A stretch of 34,782 nucleotides of DNA, taken from positions 1 through 34,782 of the forward strand of contig JAFDHF010000068.1 of assembly GCA_019308905.1 (NCBI GenBank), read 5' to 3'. Of the stretch, positions 7,849-17,411 are shown piece after piece. Position numbers and translations under genes: made by a program. This stretch comes from Deltaproteobacteria bacterium (GTDB lineage Bacteria > Desulfobacterota > BSN033 > WVXP01). The notes below the pieces were generated by a model. It did not search any database. It was not told the DNA's origin and saw only the letters and a program-made list of their open reading frames with translations. How positions within the stretch are numbered: the first letter of the stretch is position 1; the number at the start of each line of letters is the position of its first letter.

Positions 7849-9423
7849 CTAGGACGAGAAGAACCGCCTCAGCTCATCCGGGGTGAGAGGGCCCCAACCG
7901 CCGGCCTCGTAGAACCGGAGGTGCCTTTCCCGGTCCCCGGGCTTCTCACACGCCTGGAGCACAGGGGTGAGGAAAGACCATGAGAGTTCAACACCGTCCT
8001 CCCTCCAGAAGAGCATGTGATCCCCCTGTATGCAGTCCTGGAGACATATCTCATACGCATCAAAACGAGGCCCCCCGTAGTTCTGATGGTAGTCAAACTC
8101 CATGGTCACGGTCCGCAGGCAGAAGGTTGCCCCCGGATTCTTGGTCTGGAAGCTGCAGGTTATCCTTTCCTCAGGCTGGATGCCGAGTACCACCCTGTTG
8201 GCCGTGATGTGTTCTCCCAGCACAGGCCGGAACATGGAATGGGGAACCACCTTGAACTGGATCACGATCTGCGTGAGTTTCTCGGCAAGCCTTTTTCCGG
8301 ACATGAGGTAGAACGGTATGCCCTGCCACCGCCAATTGTCCACCATTACCCTCATCAGGGCATAGGTAGGGGTCAAGGAGTCCGAGGCCACGCCCGGCTC
8401 TTCCCTGTACGCGGGCACCTTCCTGTCGCCGATCCTTCCAGGCCCGTATTGTCCAAGTATAAGATTCCCTTCGATATGGTCAAGGGGCAGGGGCCGGAGA
8501 GACCGGAAGACCTCTACCTTCCCGTCTCGCACCCGGTCGGCCTCAAAAAGAGAGGGGGGTTCCATGGCCGTCAGAGCCAGGAGTTGCAACATATGGTTTT
8601 GAAACATGTCTCTAAGTACGCCCGCCTCTTCGTAGTAGCCGGCCCGATGTTCAACGCCGAGGGTTTCGGCCGCGGTTATCTCCACATGGTCTATATAGGA
8701 CCTGTTCCACAGAGGCTCGAAAATCGCATTGGCAAAGCGGAAGACCAGAACATTCTGGACCGTCTCCTTGGCCAGATAGTGATCTATACGGTAGATCTGA
8801 TCCTCCCTGAAGCTCTTGTGAATGCTCTGATTCAGACCCACGGCGGTCTCCAGATCCATTCCAAATGGCTTTTCGACCACGATCCTCGACCATCCCTTCC
8901 CGTCCTCCCCCTCCGTGGAGAGGCCGACCCGGCCCAGCATCGCGGCTACGATCTCATACAGGGACGGAGGGAGGGCTAGGTAGAAAAGCCTGTTCCACCT
9001 GGTTCCCTCCTCCTGGTCCACTTCCCGTAGGAGAACAGTCAGCTCCCTGTATGAGGAGATGGAATCGTACCTGACAGGATGATAGTAGAACATCCTTGCA
9101 AAATCGTTCCACTTAGACATCTCCGTCCCGGTTTCCCTGACAGCCTCCTCCATTCTCTTCCGAAAGTCCTCGCGGCTCCACTCGGTCCGGGCGCAGCCCA
9201 CCATTGCAAAGGGAGTAGGCAGGCCCTGGTTCAGGTAAAGGCGGTAGAGGGAGGGAATCAGTTTTCTGGCCGTCAGATCCCCGGAAGCCCCGAAAACTAC
9301 AAGAGTGCACGGCTCGATAGGCTTGCCTACCACACAGGCGTGGGCCGGAATCCGGAGGTCAGGAGCGGAACTCCCCGCTGTTGCCTCGAGTTGGCCCTTC
9401 GCCTCGCTATGATCCTGATCCAT
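7849..9423 (-). CDS. zwf: glucose-6-phosphate 1-dehydrogenase
   Basis: Oxidises glucose 6-phosphate to 6-phosphogluconolactone with NAD(P)+, the entry to the oxidative pentose phosphate pathway. The nucleotide-binding motif is LVVFGASGDLTARKLIPSLY. The active site is RIDHYLAKETVQN, with Ala where many enzymes have Gly; EPLWNRSYIDHVEIT follows. From the ATG at 9423 (preceded by AGGAGAAAGGGG) it has 524 residues, normal for the family with a slightly long N-terminus. The frame is open to 9510, but those extra codons overlap the tal-pgi end and lack a ribosome site. It lies 16 bases after tal-pgi, in one transcription unit with it. Confidence 0.96.
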   Translation of the reverse strand: MDQDHSEAKGQLEATAGSSAPDLRIPAHACVVGKPIEPCTLVVFGASGDLTARKLIPSLYRLYLNQGLPTPFAMVGCARTEWSREDFRKRMEEAVRETGTEMSKWNDFARMFYYHPVRYDSISSYRELTVLLREVDQEEGTRWNRLFYLALPPSLYEIVAAMLGRVGLSTEGEDGKGWSRIVVEKPFGMDLETAVGLNQSIHKSFREDQIYRIDHYLAKETVQNVLVFRFANAIFEPLWNRSYIDHVEITAAETLGVEHRAGYYEEAGVLRDMFQNHMLQLLALTAMEPPSLFEADRVRDGKVEVFRSLRPLPLDHIEGNLILGQYGPGRIGDRKVPAYREEPGVASDSLTPTYALMRVMVDNWRWQGIPFYLMSGKRLAEKLTQIVIQFKVVPHSMFRPVLGEHITANRVVLGIQPEERITCSFQTKNPGATFCLRTVTMEFDYHQNYGGPRFDAYEICLQDCIQGDHMLFWREDGVELSWSFLTPVLQACEKPGDRERHLRFYEAGGWGPLTPDELRRFFSS

Positions 9424-9439
9424 CGGTTTCCCCTTTCTC

Positions 9440-12259
9440 CTACCCACGGAGAGACCTCCTCCAATGGGGGAGTGACCCCTCCAACCGCTCCAGCCCGGCT
9501 CGCAGATCACCCGTGATGTGAAACCGGATCAGGCGCCTGCCCCTTTCGGCAAGAACCTGATAATCCCCCATGGCCTGGGCTGCGATGAGTCTGCCGAAGG
9601 TGTAAGGCTCACCTGGAATGGAGAGGTCCCTCTCAGGTCTATGGGTGATCTGGATAAAAAGGCCCCTGTTGCTGCCCCCCTTGTGGAGCTGGCCCGTGGA
9701 GTGAAGGAACCTGGGACCATATCCCAGGGTGGTCGCCCTTCTCGACCTGTCGCGAAGGGCCAGGCGGATGCGATCGAGGACCTCCCCGGTCCCAGCGGTC
9801 CTTGGCGTGTAGGCCATCACGGCGAGATAGTCACCCGGTACTGCCTGGTCGAGGAAATCGGCAAACCGTTCTTCTATGCTGTTCCCCGATCTTCCGCCGT
9901 ATACTTCGATTTCTCCGTCGACAAGAAGGGGCTTATCCCCCGGGAGATTTCCTGTCTTCTGGAAGGCGGCCATCAGTTCCCGCGCCTTGACCTTGGCAGC
10001 CTCAACGTCCGGCTGATCAAAAGGGTTGATCCCAAGAAGCGCGCCGACCGCCGCGGTCGCCATCTCCCAACGGAAAAACTCTCCTCCGAGATCCTCCTTC
10101 TCGTGGAGTGAGATCCTAGCAACAGGGTGCCCGGCAGCCTCAAGAGCGCTGACTCCCCGATCCAGACTCTGGTTTTCATCCCCCTCCAGTCGAATGTAGA
10201 CAAAGAACCGGTCGTCGCCGTAGTGATCCGGAAGGGCAAGGGTCTCTCCCACCACGGGTAGGATCCCTTTCCCCCTTTTGCCCGTACTCTCGGCTATGAG
10301 TTGCTCGACCCAGACCGGAAAAGGGCTGATTCCAGGGGAGGCTAAGAAGGTCATCTTGTCTCGCCCCGCAAGAGCCAGCTCCCCCATGGCCGCACCCAGG
10401 ACCAGAGCGGGATTGTCGGCCACGGGAACACAGGGTCGTGTCCCCTCCACCATGGTAATGGCCCGGTCGAGGAGTTTTTCCAGGTCCAAGCCTATAAGAG
10501 CGGCCGGAAGGAGTCCAAAATAGGTCAGAGCCGAGTAGCGACCTCCTACTTCCGGGGGAGACAAGAAGACGCGGCGGAACTCCTTCTCCCTTGCCAGAGA
10601 CTCGAGCCTCGAACCAGGGTCTGTGATGGCCAAGAAGTTTTCCCCCGGCCTTTCTTTGAGGTTACCCAGGGCATCGTGAAAGTATTTGAAAAAGGAGATG
10701 GTTTCGAGAGTCGTCCCCGATTTGCTGGAGACGATAAAGAGGGTTCTGGCCAGGTCCACACTGCGGGCGACATCCTCCACCGAAGCGGGATGAGTACTAT
10801 CCAGGACGGTAAGAGGAGGATAACCCGGCTCGTTGCCGAAGGTCTCCATGAATACCTCAGGGGCCAGGCTGCTCCCACCCATGCCTAGGAGCACCACATG
10901 GGTGAATCCCTCTTCCCTGATCTTTCCGGCAAAGTCCGTAAGCTCACCGATGCCCTCGTACATGGAGTCGGCCGCGGTGAGCCAGCCTAGGCGATTGGTC
11001 AGATCAGAGGTTCTCGCCGCCTCATCAGGGTCAGGGACCCAGACGGTCCCGTCTCTCTGCCAGATCCTGCGAGACACCCGTGCATCGGCCCACTCCCTCT
11101 GCCGCGCCTCTATGATATCCGAGTACGGACCCAGAGCAAAGACGTGCGCTTTTACACCCCCTCCAAGGATACGGTCACGCTTCTCTGTGAGAGTCTCCAT
11201 CAACGAATCAAAGGACCTGGCAAAAGACTCCACCCCCTCGTCTTTCAAACGGCGGGTGACGGCATCCAGGTCGATGCCGAGTTCTCTGAGCGACCGGAGC
11301 TGTCTTGTTGCCTCGGCAGGATTCTCAGAGAGGCTCGGGCGCGGGCGGCCGTGGTCGCGGAAACCATCGAGGGTGGCCGGCGGTACCGTGGTGACCGTAT
11401 CAGGACCGATCAACTCCTCAATGTACATCACGTCCCGGTATTGGGGGTTCTTGACACCCGTGCTGGCCCAGAGAAGGCGCTGAACCCTCCCACCCTGTTG
11501 CCTCAGGAGATCAAAGCGCCTGCTTTCGGAGAGCTCCTTGAAGCGGAGGAAGGTCACTTTCGCATTGGCAATGGCGATCCTTCCCCGGAGGGGTGAGTCT
11601 TCGGAAAGCACCCTGTCCACAGCCGTATCGACACGACTCACAAAGAATGAAGCCACCGAGGCCACTCCGGCAAGATTCCCTCCGGAACGGGCCAGCTCTT
11701 CGAGTCCGGCAAGGTAGGCCTCCGAGACATCAAGGTAATCCTGGAGGGAGAACATGAGGGTGACGTTGACGTTGATCCCTTTCCCGATCAGCCTTGTGAC
11801 GGCCGGAATACCTTCGGCGGTGGCAGGCACCTTGATCATCACGTTTGGCCTGCCCACGGCAGCGAAGAGTCTCTGTGCCTCGGCCACGGTGCCCTCCGTG
11901 TCATGGGCGAGCCTGGGGGCGACCTCCACCGACACGTACCCGTCCTTCCCCAGGGTCCTCTCATAGACGGGAAGGAGGGCTTCTGCGACAGCCCGGATGT
12001 CCTCAACTACCAGCCCCTCGTAAAGGCTCTCCGCGGCGGCTTGGGGATCGTTCCGCACCAGTGCTGCCAGAGGGACGTCGTAGTCCGTGCTGCCCGCAAT
12101 GGCCTTCTGGAAGATAGTCGGGTTGGAGGTGACACCGGTGATCTCCCCTCCATCGATCATCTCCTGCAATTCCCCTGAGGTCAGCAACCCCCGCCGTACG
12201 TTGTCGTACCAGACGCTCTGGCCGAACCTCTGAAGCTCAACAACGGGATTCTCTTTCAT
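9440..12259 (-). CDS. tal-pgi: bifunctional transaldolase / glucose-6-phosphate isomerase
   Basis: This natural two-enzyme fusion has 939 residues. Residues about 1-365 are transaldolase, with the Schiff-base lysine in VMIKVPATAEG (Lys143) and GVTSNPTIFQKAI. Residues about 385-939 are phosphoglucose isomerase, with VLLGMGGSSLAPEVF, FIVSSKSGTTLETISFFKYF and the C-terminal region LHKGGSNRGLFIQIT. It links sedoheptulose/fructose interconversion to glucose 6-phosphate supply for the next gene, zwf. The start ATG at 12259 is preceded by GGGAGGAA; the frame extends to 12298 without a better site. Such fusions occur in several deltaproteobacteria and other phyla. Both halves look intact. Confidence 0.95.
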   Translation of the reverse strand: MKENPVVELQRFGQSVWYDNVRRGLLTSGELQEMIDGGEITGVTSNPTIFQKAIAGSTDYDVPLAALVRNDPQAAAESLYEGLVVEDIRAVAEALLPVYERTLGKDGYVSVEVAPRLAHDTEGTVAEAQRLFAAVGRPNVMIKVPATAEGIPAVTRLIGKGINVNVTLMFSLQDYLDVSEAYLAGLEELARSGGNLAGVASVASFFVSRVDTAVDRVLSEDSPLRGRIAIANAKVTFLRFKELSESRRFDLLRQQGGRVQRLLWASTGVKNPQYRDVMYIEELIGPDTVTTVPPATLDGFRDHGRPRPSLSENPAEATRQLRSLRELGIDLDAVTRRLKDEGVESFARSFDSLMETLTEKRDRILGGGVKAHVFALGPYSDIIEARQREWADARVSRRIWQRDGTVWVPDPDEAARTSDLTNRLGWLTAADSMYEGIGELTDFAGKIREEGFTHVVLLGMGGSSLAPEVFMETFGNEPGYPPLTVLDSTHPASVEDVARSVDLARTLFIVSSKSGTTLETISFFKYFHDALGNLKERPGENFLAITDPGSRLESLAREKEFRRVFLSPPEVGGRYSALTYFGLLPAALIGLDLEKLLDRAITMVEGTRPCVPVADNPALVLGAAMGELALAGRDKMTFLASPGISPFPVWVEQLIAESTGKRGKGILPVVGETLALPDHYGDDRFFVYIRLEGDENQSLDRGVSALEAAGHPVARISLHEKEDLGGEFFRWEMATAAVGALLGINPFDQPDVEAAKVKARELMAAFQKTGNLPGDKPLLVDGEIEVYGGRSGNSIEERFADFLDQAVPGDYLAVMAYTPRTAGTGEVLDRIRLALRDRSRRATTLGYGPRFLHSTGQLHKGGSNRGLFIQITHRPERDLSIPGEPYTFGRLIAAQAMGDYQVLAERGRRLIRFHITGDLRAGLERLEGSLPHWRRSLRG

Positions 12260-12329
12260 CTCGATTCCTCCCAACCGAAAAAGACGGATCACCGTCACCC
12301 TTCACCCTCTGCCACTTCCAATTCCTATC

Positions 12330-12515
12330 CTAATATCTGTTCAACCGCCAGTCATACTCCTGGTAGACGATCTTGAGATCCTCTCCCTTTTCTTCCAGGA
12401 ATCTCCTGTCCTCCTCCTGGTAGAGGAAAGGAGCCACAAACCGGAGTCTTTCGGTCATGGTTTGCCCGAAGTCGCCTCCATACCACTTGAAGATCCTGGA
12501 AAGGGAGATACGCCC
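12330..12515 (-). pseudogene. 3' remnant of a DUF547-family gene
   Basis: A 61-residue reading frame ends at TAG 12330-12332 and begins, without a start codon, at the point where the GH15 frame loses homology. It reads RISLSRIFKWYGGDFGQ, then LRFVAPFLYQEEDRRFL and finally YQEYDWRLNRY. This matches the C-terminus of DUF547 proteins (IFKWYGxDF and a terminal YDWxLN). The rest of the gene (about 200 residues) is missing. It is out of frame with the GH15 gene, so it is not expressed as part of it. I read the site as a deletion that fused two genes. Identification rests on motif memory, not a search. Confidence 0.6.
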
Positions 12516-14017
12516 CTCTGTATCGCCTCGATCGTTGAAACCACACGGGGATCGTCAAAGGGGAGAAATCCGACTATGGGGATCAGCAGATTGCTCGAGT
12601 CGAGAAGATCGGTATCGTAATGCTGGACAAAGGCTCCTTTCTCAGCGCTCCAACCTCTCTCGAGAACCTCCTCCTTTATGCCGGCCCTCGCCTTCTCCCA
12701 TTCCTCCTTATCCCCTGGGAACCCGTACCGCCTGGCTATGGTCAATCCCCGGTCCAGGGCGACCCAACACATGACCTTTGAATAGACGAAATGCTCAGGC
12801 TCCTCCCTTATCTCCCAGATACCCGAGTCTCTCTCCTGCCAGTGGTCGGCCACATAGTCGCAGATCTCGCAGAGGAGAGGCCAGATTGCCGAATCGATCT
12901 TGCCCACGTAGTCAGACAGCTTCAGGGCAGCGTCCATGACCTCTCCATAGATGTCGAGTTGCCGCTGTTTGGCCGCTCCGTTTCCGATGCGCACGGGTCT
13001 CGACCCCTTAAATCCGTCGAGATGATCGAGCTCTTCCTCCGGCAGATCGGCTTCACCACCGAGGCCGTACATGATCTGCAGCTTTCCTGCTCCGTGTCGC
13101 AGGACGAGTTCTTCGATCCATCGGAGATAGCCCCGTGTCTCCGAGAGATGGCCCAGATCGAAGAGAGCCTGGAGGGTGAAGGAGGTATCCCTTATCCATG
13201 TGTACCGGTAGTCCCAATTTCTAAAGCCACCAATCTCTTCGGGAAGAGAGGTCGTTGCCGCAGCGGCAATCGCACCTGTCGGCCCGTAGTAGAGCAGCTT
13301 CAGCAGGAGAGCCGACCGGTTGACCAACTTCTGATACGGGCCCAGATCCACTCTCCGGCCGGTTTCACCGCGCTTGAGCCAGGCCTGCCAATAGAGCTCT
13401 GTCTCTCGCAACGCCTTTTCCGCCCCTTCCAGGTCGAGCCCGGCCCGGCCGGATGAACCGTATACGAGATGCAGCCATACACGGCACCCCTGCGAAAGGC
13501 TCCACCTGGTCTCCCCGTTCCTCTCCCCCATGTGGAGGTCGAGGTTGGAGAAGAGAGTAAGGGCTCTCTCTCCCGCTCTGGCCAGGATACCACCCTCAAA
13601 CCTTTCCAGGCAAGGCTCGACCCTGCCGTAGTCGAATCTAGGGTCAAAGACCACTCCCATGTCCACATGCCCTTGGCTGACCTCTATGAGACGGTATAGG
13701 TCGTGGTGCTCTTGCTCAGATTCCTCTTCACCGCGGGAAGGAACCGCCATGAAGTCGGTAACCCGGACGACCCCTGTGCGGGTTCTGAACCGGGTTACCA
13801 GTATGTTGGTGTCAGGAATATACTCTGCAACGGAATCCCAATCGCCGACTGGGGAGACGGCAAAACGCCCCCCCTTCCTCTCGTCGAGAAGGGCGGCGAA
13901 TACGCTCTGGGAGTCGATACGAGGGAGACAGAGCCAGTCAATCGATCCGTCGAGACCCACAAGGGCGACTGAGCGAAGATTCCCTATGATTCCATAGTCG
14001 CTTATCTTCTTGTACAA
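12455..14017 (-). pseudogene. GH15 glucoamylase-like gene, 3' end lost
   Basis: The first 500 residues are a clear glycoside hydrolase family 15 protein of the trehalase/glucodextranase-like type. It begins with YKKISDYGIIGNLRSVALVG, then DGSIDWLCLPRIDSQSVF; the catalytic barrel carries GFRNWDYRYTWIRDTSFTLQ and YGLGGEADLPEEELDHLDG. Family proteins run to about 600 residues and carry the second catalytic Glu near the end. Here homology stops after VVSTIEAIQR, and about 20 unrelated residues follow to the stop at 12455. The region after the break encodes a DUF547 tail in another frame. TTG at 14017 is the start, with AAGAGGGGGA upstream; the frame is open to 14320 but that part overlaps the next gene. 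Lacking the base catalyst, the product is probably inactive. Confidence 0.75.
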
Positions 14018-14127
14018 ACTATCCCCCTCTTCCCTTGTCCCTCTCCGCGGCGCAGGCCGGAGCCGTTCACTCACGCAGACGGAGAAAGACACCCCGGTCC
14101 GTAAGGCCCCTCGAGATCCGGCAGAGA

Positions 14128-15582
14128 TTACTGCTCCCCGCAAGCCCTCCCCTTCAGATGAAAGAAGAACTTCAAGCCCTTCTGGACTCTCTCCGAAAAG
14201 ATTTTCCCGGAGAGAAAGGTTGCCGCCACCTTCTTGTTGATCTCTCCAAGAGTGGGGTATGGATGGACGGCCGAAGCCAAGGCCGAGAGCTTCACCCCCC
14301 CATTCAGCACAGCAACCCATTCACCGATCAGATCTCCTGCCCTCGGCCCGAGGATCTGAATCCCGATAGGCTTCTCCTTATCATCCAGAAGCATCTTGAT
14401 CTTCCCGATCCCCTCACCCTCCGCCACGCCCCTGTCGTTGTCTGCAAACCGCTCGGTCCAGACCGAGTAAAGCAGGCCCGCGGCCCTTGCCCTTTTTTCG
14501 TTCATCCCGATGCTGGCGAGCTCAGGGTCCGTGTAGGTGCACCACGGGAGAAAGGTGTAGTCGGTTTTCCTCGGAAAGCGAAAGATCGCGTTGCTTATTA
14601 CAATCCCCCCCTCGTATCCCGCGGCATGGGTAAAGAGGTAGGATCCCGTCGTATCGCCCGCCCCGTAAATGTGCTTCAGGGAGGTTCTCAATCTCTGATC
14701 CACCTTCAGCCCTCTCCAATCGTAGAAAACGCCGATATCTTCCAGCCCTAGTCCCCCAAGGTTCGCATTCCTGCCCATGGCAAGGAGCAGGGTCTTTGCC
14801 CTGAGATGGATCGTCTCCCCTCCCCGGTTTCGGACAACCACCTCGCGCCGGTCTCCCAGGTCCCTCGTGCTGACCAGGGTACTGTTGAGATGGAAGGTGA
14901 CGCCTTCACGGCCGAGTACCTCCATGACCTGATCTGCCATGTCCTTGTCTTCTCTGCTGAGGATCTGGTTGCTCCTCTGAACAACGGAGACCTCTGTTCC
15001 GAGGCGGCAGAAGGCCTGGGCCATCTCCGTGCCAATGGGGCCGGCGCCGAGGATGATCATGCTCTCGGGCAGTCCCTGGAGAGAAAAGAGCTCTCTATTG
15101 GTGATGAAGCTTGTTCTGTCCAAACCCTCTATCGGAGGAACTGCGGGAGAAGAGCCCGTGCAGATGGCCCATGTCCTTGCCGAAAGGGTACGCCCCTCTA
15201 ACCTGATCGTATGGCCGTCGATAAACATCGGCTCACCGAACTCCACCCTCACACCGAGTTTGCAGAATCTCTCCTCGGAATCATGCTCCTGGATCCTCCC
15301 TATGACCGATCGAATCCTCTCTGTCACTTTCCGAAAATCCACCGGTCCCACCCGGCCCTGGGGCAGGCCGAATAGCCCTCCCTTTTCCATCAGGTGATAG
15401 ACCCGGGCTGTCCTGATGAGAGCCTTGCTGGGAATGCAACCGTAGTGGAGACAGTCCCCCCCGAGATCTCTCTCCCTCTCAACGAGGAGAGTCTTCGCAC
15501 CCAACTGAGCCGATCCCGACGCAATGGTGAGACCCGCGGATCCTCCTCCCAAAATCCCCATGTCAAAGTCGTAAACCGCCAC
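14128..15582 (-). CDS. FAD-dependent pyridine nucleotide-disulfide oxidoreductase (Lpd/MerA-like)
   Basis: This 484-residue flavoprotein has an FAD-binding motif ILGGGSAGLTIASG, the redox-active pair in GGDCLHYGCIPSKAL (CX4C), a second Rossmann motif MIILGAGPIGTEMA, IYGAGDTTGSYLFTHAA for FAD and a C-terminal HPYPTLGE with the catalytic-base His. GGDCLHYGC resembles MerA-like reductases more than true dihydrolipoamide dehydrogenases, but there is no C-terminal vicinal Cys pair or HMA domain. No 2-oxoacid dehydrogenase genes are nearby, so an E3 role is unlikely. The start is GTG at 15582, two bases past the stop of the TVP38 gene, with AGGAGAG upstream. An open extension to 16116 is only the shadow of that gene. 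The TVP38-reductase pairing recurs in bacteria; its function is unclear. Confidence 0.88.
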   Translation of the reverse strand: MAVYDFDMGILGGGSAGLTIASGSAQLGAKTLLVERERDLGGDCLHYGCIPSKALIRTARVYHLMEKGGLFGLPQGRVGPVDFRKVTERIRSVIGRIQEHDSEERFCKLGVRVEFGEPMFIDGHTIRLEGRTLSARTWAICTGSSPAVPPIEGLDRTSFITNRELFSLQGLPESMIILGAGPIGTEMAQAFCRLGTEVSVVQRSNQILSREDKDMADQVMEVLGREGVTFHLNSTLVSTRDLGDRREVVVRNRGGETIHLRAKTLLLAMGRNANLGGLGLEDIGVFYDWRGLKVDQRLRTSLKHIYGAGDTTGSYLFTHAAGYEGGIVISNAIFRFPRKTDYTFLPWCTYTDPELASIGMNEKRARAAGLLYSVWTERFADNDRGVAEGEGIGKIKMLLDDKEKPIGIQILGPRAGDLIGEWVAVLNGGVKLSALASAVHPYPTLGEINKKVAATFLSGKIFSERVQKGLKFFFHLKGRACGEQ

Positions 15583-15584
15583 TG

Positions 15585-16283
15585 TCAACTCTCCTTTCTT
15601 AACTTCTTTATGAGCTTGGGGATAAAGAAGGAGAAGGCGAAAAGACCCAGGGAGAAGAAAACCCTGAGGGAGGCCAACTCCCCCCATCTGCCGCTCGCCC
15701 AGACCTCTTTGAGTGTTCCCACAAAAAAGGTAAAGATAAAGGTCCCCACGATGATCCCCAGTCCGGTACCGAAAAAATAGTCCCGGAAACGGACCCCCGT
15801 GAGCCCCATGCCGAAATTCATAGCGGTAAAGGGGAAATAGACGAGCCGGAGGTAGAGGACAGCGGCAAACCCGTTCTGCTCGATGGCGACATCGTATTTC
15901 CTCAACCTGTCGCCTATCAGGGAAGCCGCAAACTCCCTGCCCAGGGTCCGCCCGATCCAGAAGGCGATGCTGGAACCGACCATTGCCCCGACCCAGACGT
16001 AGACGAACCCCCAGTAGGCTCCAAAGAGGGCAGCTCCCAGGGCGGTCAGAAGAGTTCCGGGCACGAAGAGACAGACGCCTACCGCATAGATCGCCATGTA
16101 GACGAGGGGGGCCCATACGCCTATTACCCCCAGGGAACGGCCCAGGGCTTCTTGCGTCAGGTGATCCTTCACCGGTGTGGCCCTGATCACATAGATAGCC
16201 ACAACGATAAAGAGGAGAAAAATAGAGGCCTTTACTACAGCCCCCTTTCGTCTCTTTACCGGTGGTTTGGTAACCTCTTTCAT
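15585..16283 (-). CDS. TVP38/TMEM64 (SNARE-associated/DedA-like) membrane protein
   Basis: This 232-residue integral membrane protein has a basic N-terminus, a hydrophobic segment at about 15-35 and several more. The family core is GTLLTALGAALFGAYWGFVY, GSSIAFWIGRTLGREF and LRLVYFPFTAMNFGMGLTGV. DedA/TVP38 proteins act in the inner membrane, probably as lipid scramblases or transporters linked to envelope homeostasis; a precise substrate cannot be assigned. The ATG at 16283 is chosen over an open frame to 16334 because the canonical N-terminus starts there. It is immediately followed by the flavin reductase gene (2-base gap), so the two are coupled. The upstream 185 bases (16284-16468) hold no gene. 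Confidence 0.9.
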   Translation of the reverse strand: MKEVTKPPVKRRKGAVVKASIFLLFIVVAIYVIRATPVKDHLTQEALGRSLGVIGVWAPLVYMAIYAVGVCLFVPGTLLTALGAALFGAYWGFVYVWVGAMVGSSIAFWIGRTLGREFAASLIGDRLRKYDVAIEQNGFAAVLYLRLVYFPFTAMNFGMGLTGVRFRDYFFGTGLGIIVGTFIFTFFVGTLKEVWASGRWGELASLRVFFSLGLFAFSFFIPKLIKKLRKES

Positions 16284-16468
16284 GGCCCTGTTCCCCTGAC
16301 CCCCCAGGTCGCCGCTCAAGCTACGCCCTCCCAAGATCGCTCCACCTCAGTCACGAAGATCATCCAAACGCTTTCCCGGCTGAAAAAGACAAATTCGGTC
16401 TTCTCCGCTGTTCTCGGTCCGGCATCGATCCGCCCCCCACGAGAACCCATTCACAAGATTTCTTCCCC

Positions 16469-17309
16469 TTATGGGTCTTTCACATCAACCAGTTCCAGCA
16501 TCTTCCCGATGTCTGTTGTGGGAGCCTGGCAGTTGTAGTTGAGGCAGACATAGGCCGCGGCCTTTCCGCCGATGCTGGACCGATACCTCGCATACTCCGC
16601 AAGCCCGATGATCTCCGCCGACTGCCCCTCGGCTGGCCGGAGAATGCACGGCCTATTGCCATGGCCCTCTCTTCGAAATCCGGGTTGGCTGTAATCCGCC
16701 CGAGCCGAAGCAGGTCAAAGGCCTCCACTGAATTACCGGAGGGGACCGCACCGTCATAGATCTCTTTCCTGCAAACCAGAAGCTTCTCGCCGTCATCAGG
16801 GGTGAAATAGAATCCTCCCCTCCCCCGGTCCCAGAAGTGGAGTATCATATCGCCACTGAGATCCAGGGCCGTCTCGAGATACCGTGTCTCAAAGGTCGTC
16901 TCGTAAAGCTCGATCAGGCCCCAGATGAAAAAAGCGTAATCATCGATGTGGGCTGTCAGCCCTGCTTCTCCATCACGATACCGATGGAGAAGCCTCCCTT
17001 AGAAGGAAAAGCAGGTTGTGGGGAGCCGGGAATTTGGGGGCCTTCCCGAAGCCTCCATGTTCCTCGTCAAAAGATCTGGCTAGTTGCTCATAGGCAGCCT
17101 TCAGGCTGGTTCCATCCAGTGGTTCACCCGGCCCGTCTTGAGACGATTCGCCCGAAACGGCTCCTCTTCGGGAAGTAGGTTCCGGCAAAAAAAGGCCTCC
17201 TGTCCCAGGGGTACCAGTCCACCGGGTTTGTTGCGTGTTGGAGCAGATAGGGGCTCTTCCCGTGGATCAACCGATTGCAGCCCTGGCCGTGTTTCGGCGA
17301 CTCTGGCAT
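16469..17309 (-). pseudogene. YyaL/DUF255 thioredoxin-domain gene, decayed
   Basis: This is a wreck of a protein normally near 680 residues. Pieces in order: [20 protein letters not shown] with WYPW (start, ATG 17309); a jump straight to [16 protein letters not shown], so the region with the CXXC active site (usually CHWCHVM) is missing; LARSFDEEHGGFGKAPKFPA with PHNLLFLLR in another frame; then RYRDGEAGLTAHIDDYAFF and IYDGAVPSGNSVEAFDLLRL; finally, after a further shift, AAYVCLNYNCQAPTTDIGK, ending at TAA 16469. Each piece matches the family in order, but at least three deletions or frameshifts separate them. It cannot make a working thioredoxin-like enzyme. An 11-bp inverted repeat sits at the largest gap. 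Confidence 0.85.
16964..16993. repeat. 11-bp inverted repeat at a deletion joint of the yyaL-like pseudogene
   Basis: GCTTCTCCATC and its exact complement are separated by 8 bases. It lies where the pseudogene jumps from the PHNLLFLLR region to the YRDGEAGL region, skipping roughly 300 residues of the family protein. Short inverted repeats can promote deletion by hairpin formation; this is inference. Confidence 0.6.
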
Positions 17310-17411
17310 GTGATCTTCCGACTCTATACCGCCCCCCCTCCCTCTCGAACCTCCCCCTGCCCCGAGCCGGAGAAAAAGAAGCCCCGGCTGATCGAGGTCG
17401 CCGCGGTGACC

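Noticed and set aside
8017-8979. 320-codon plus-strand open frame inside zwf, and similar frames at 20401-21348, 23852-24736 and 27726-28664
   Set aside because: Each is the complement of a gene with clear family motifs. No ribosome site or protein family supports them.
15583-16116. N-terminal extension of the flavin reductase frame
   Set aside because: The extra residues are the shifted-frame shadow of the TVP38 gene. GTG at 15582 with AGGAGAG gives the family start.
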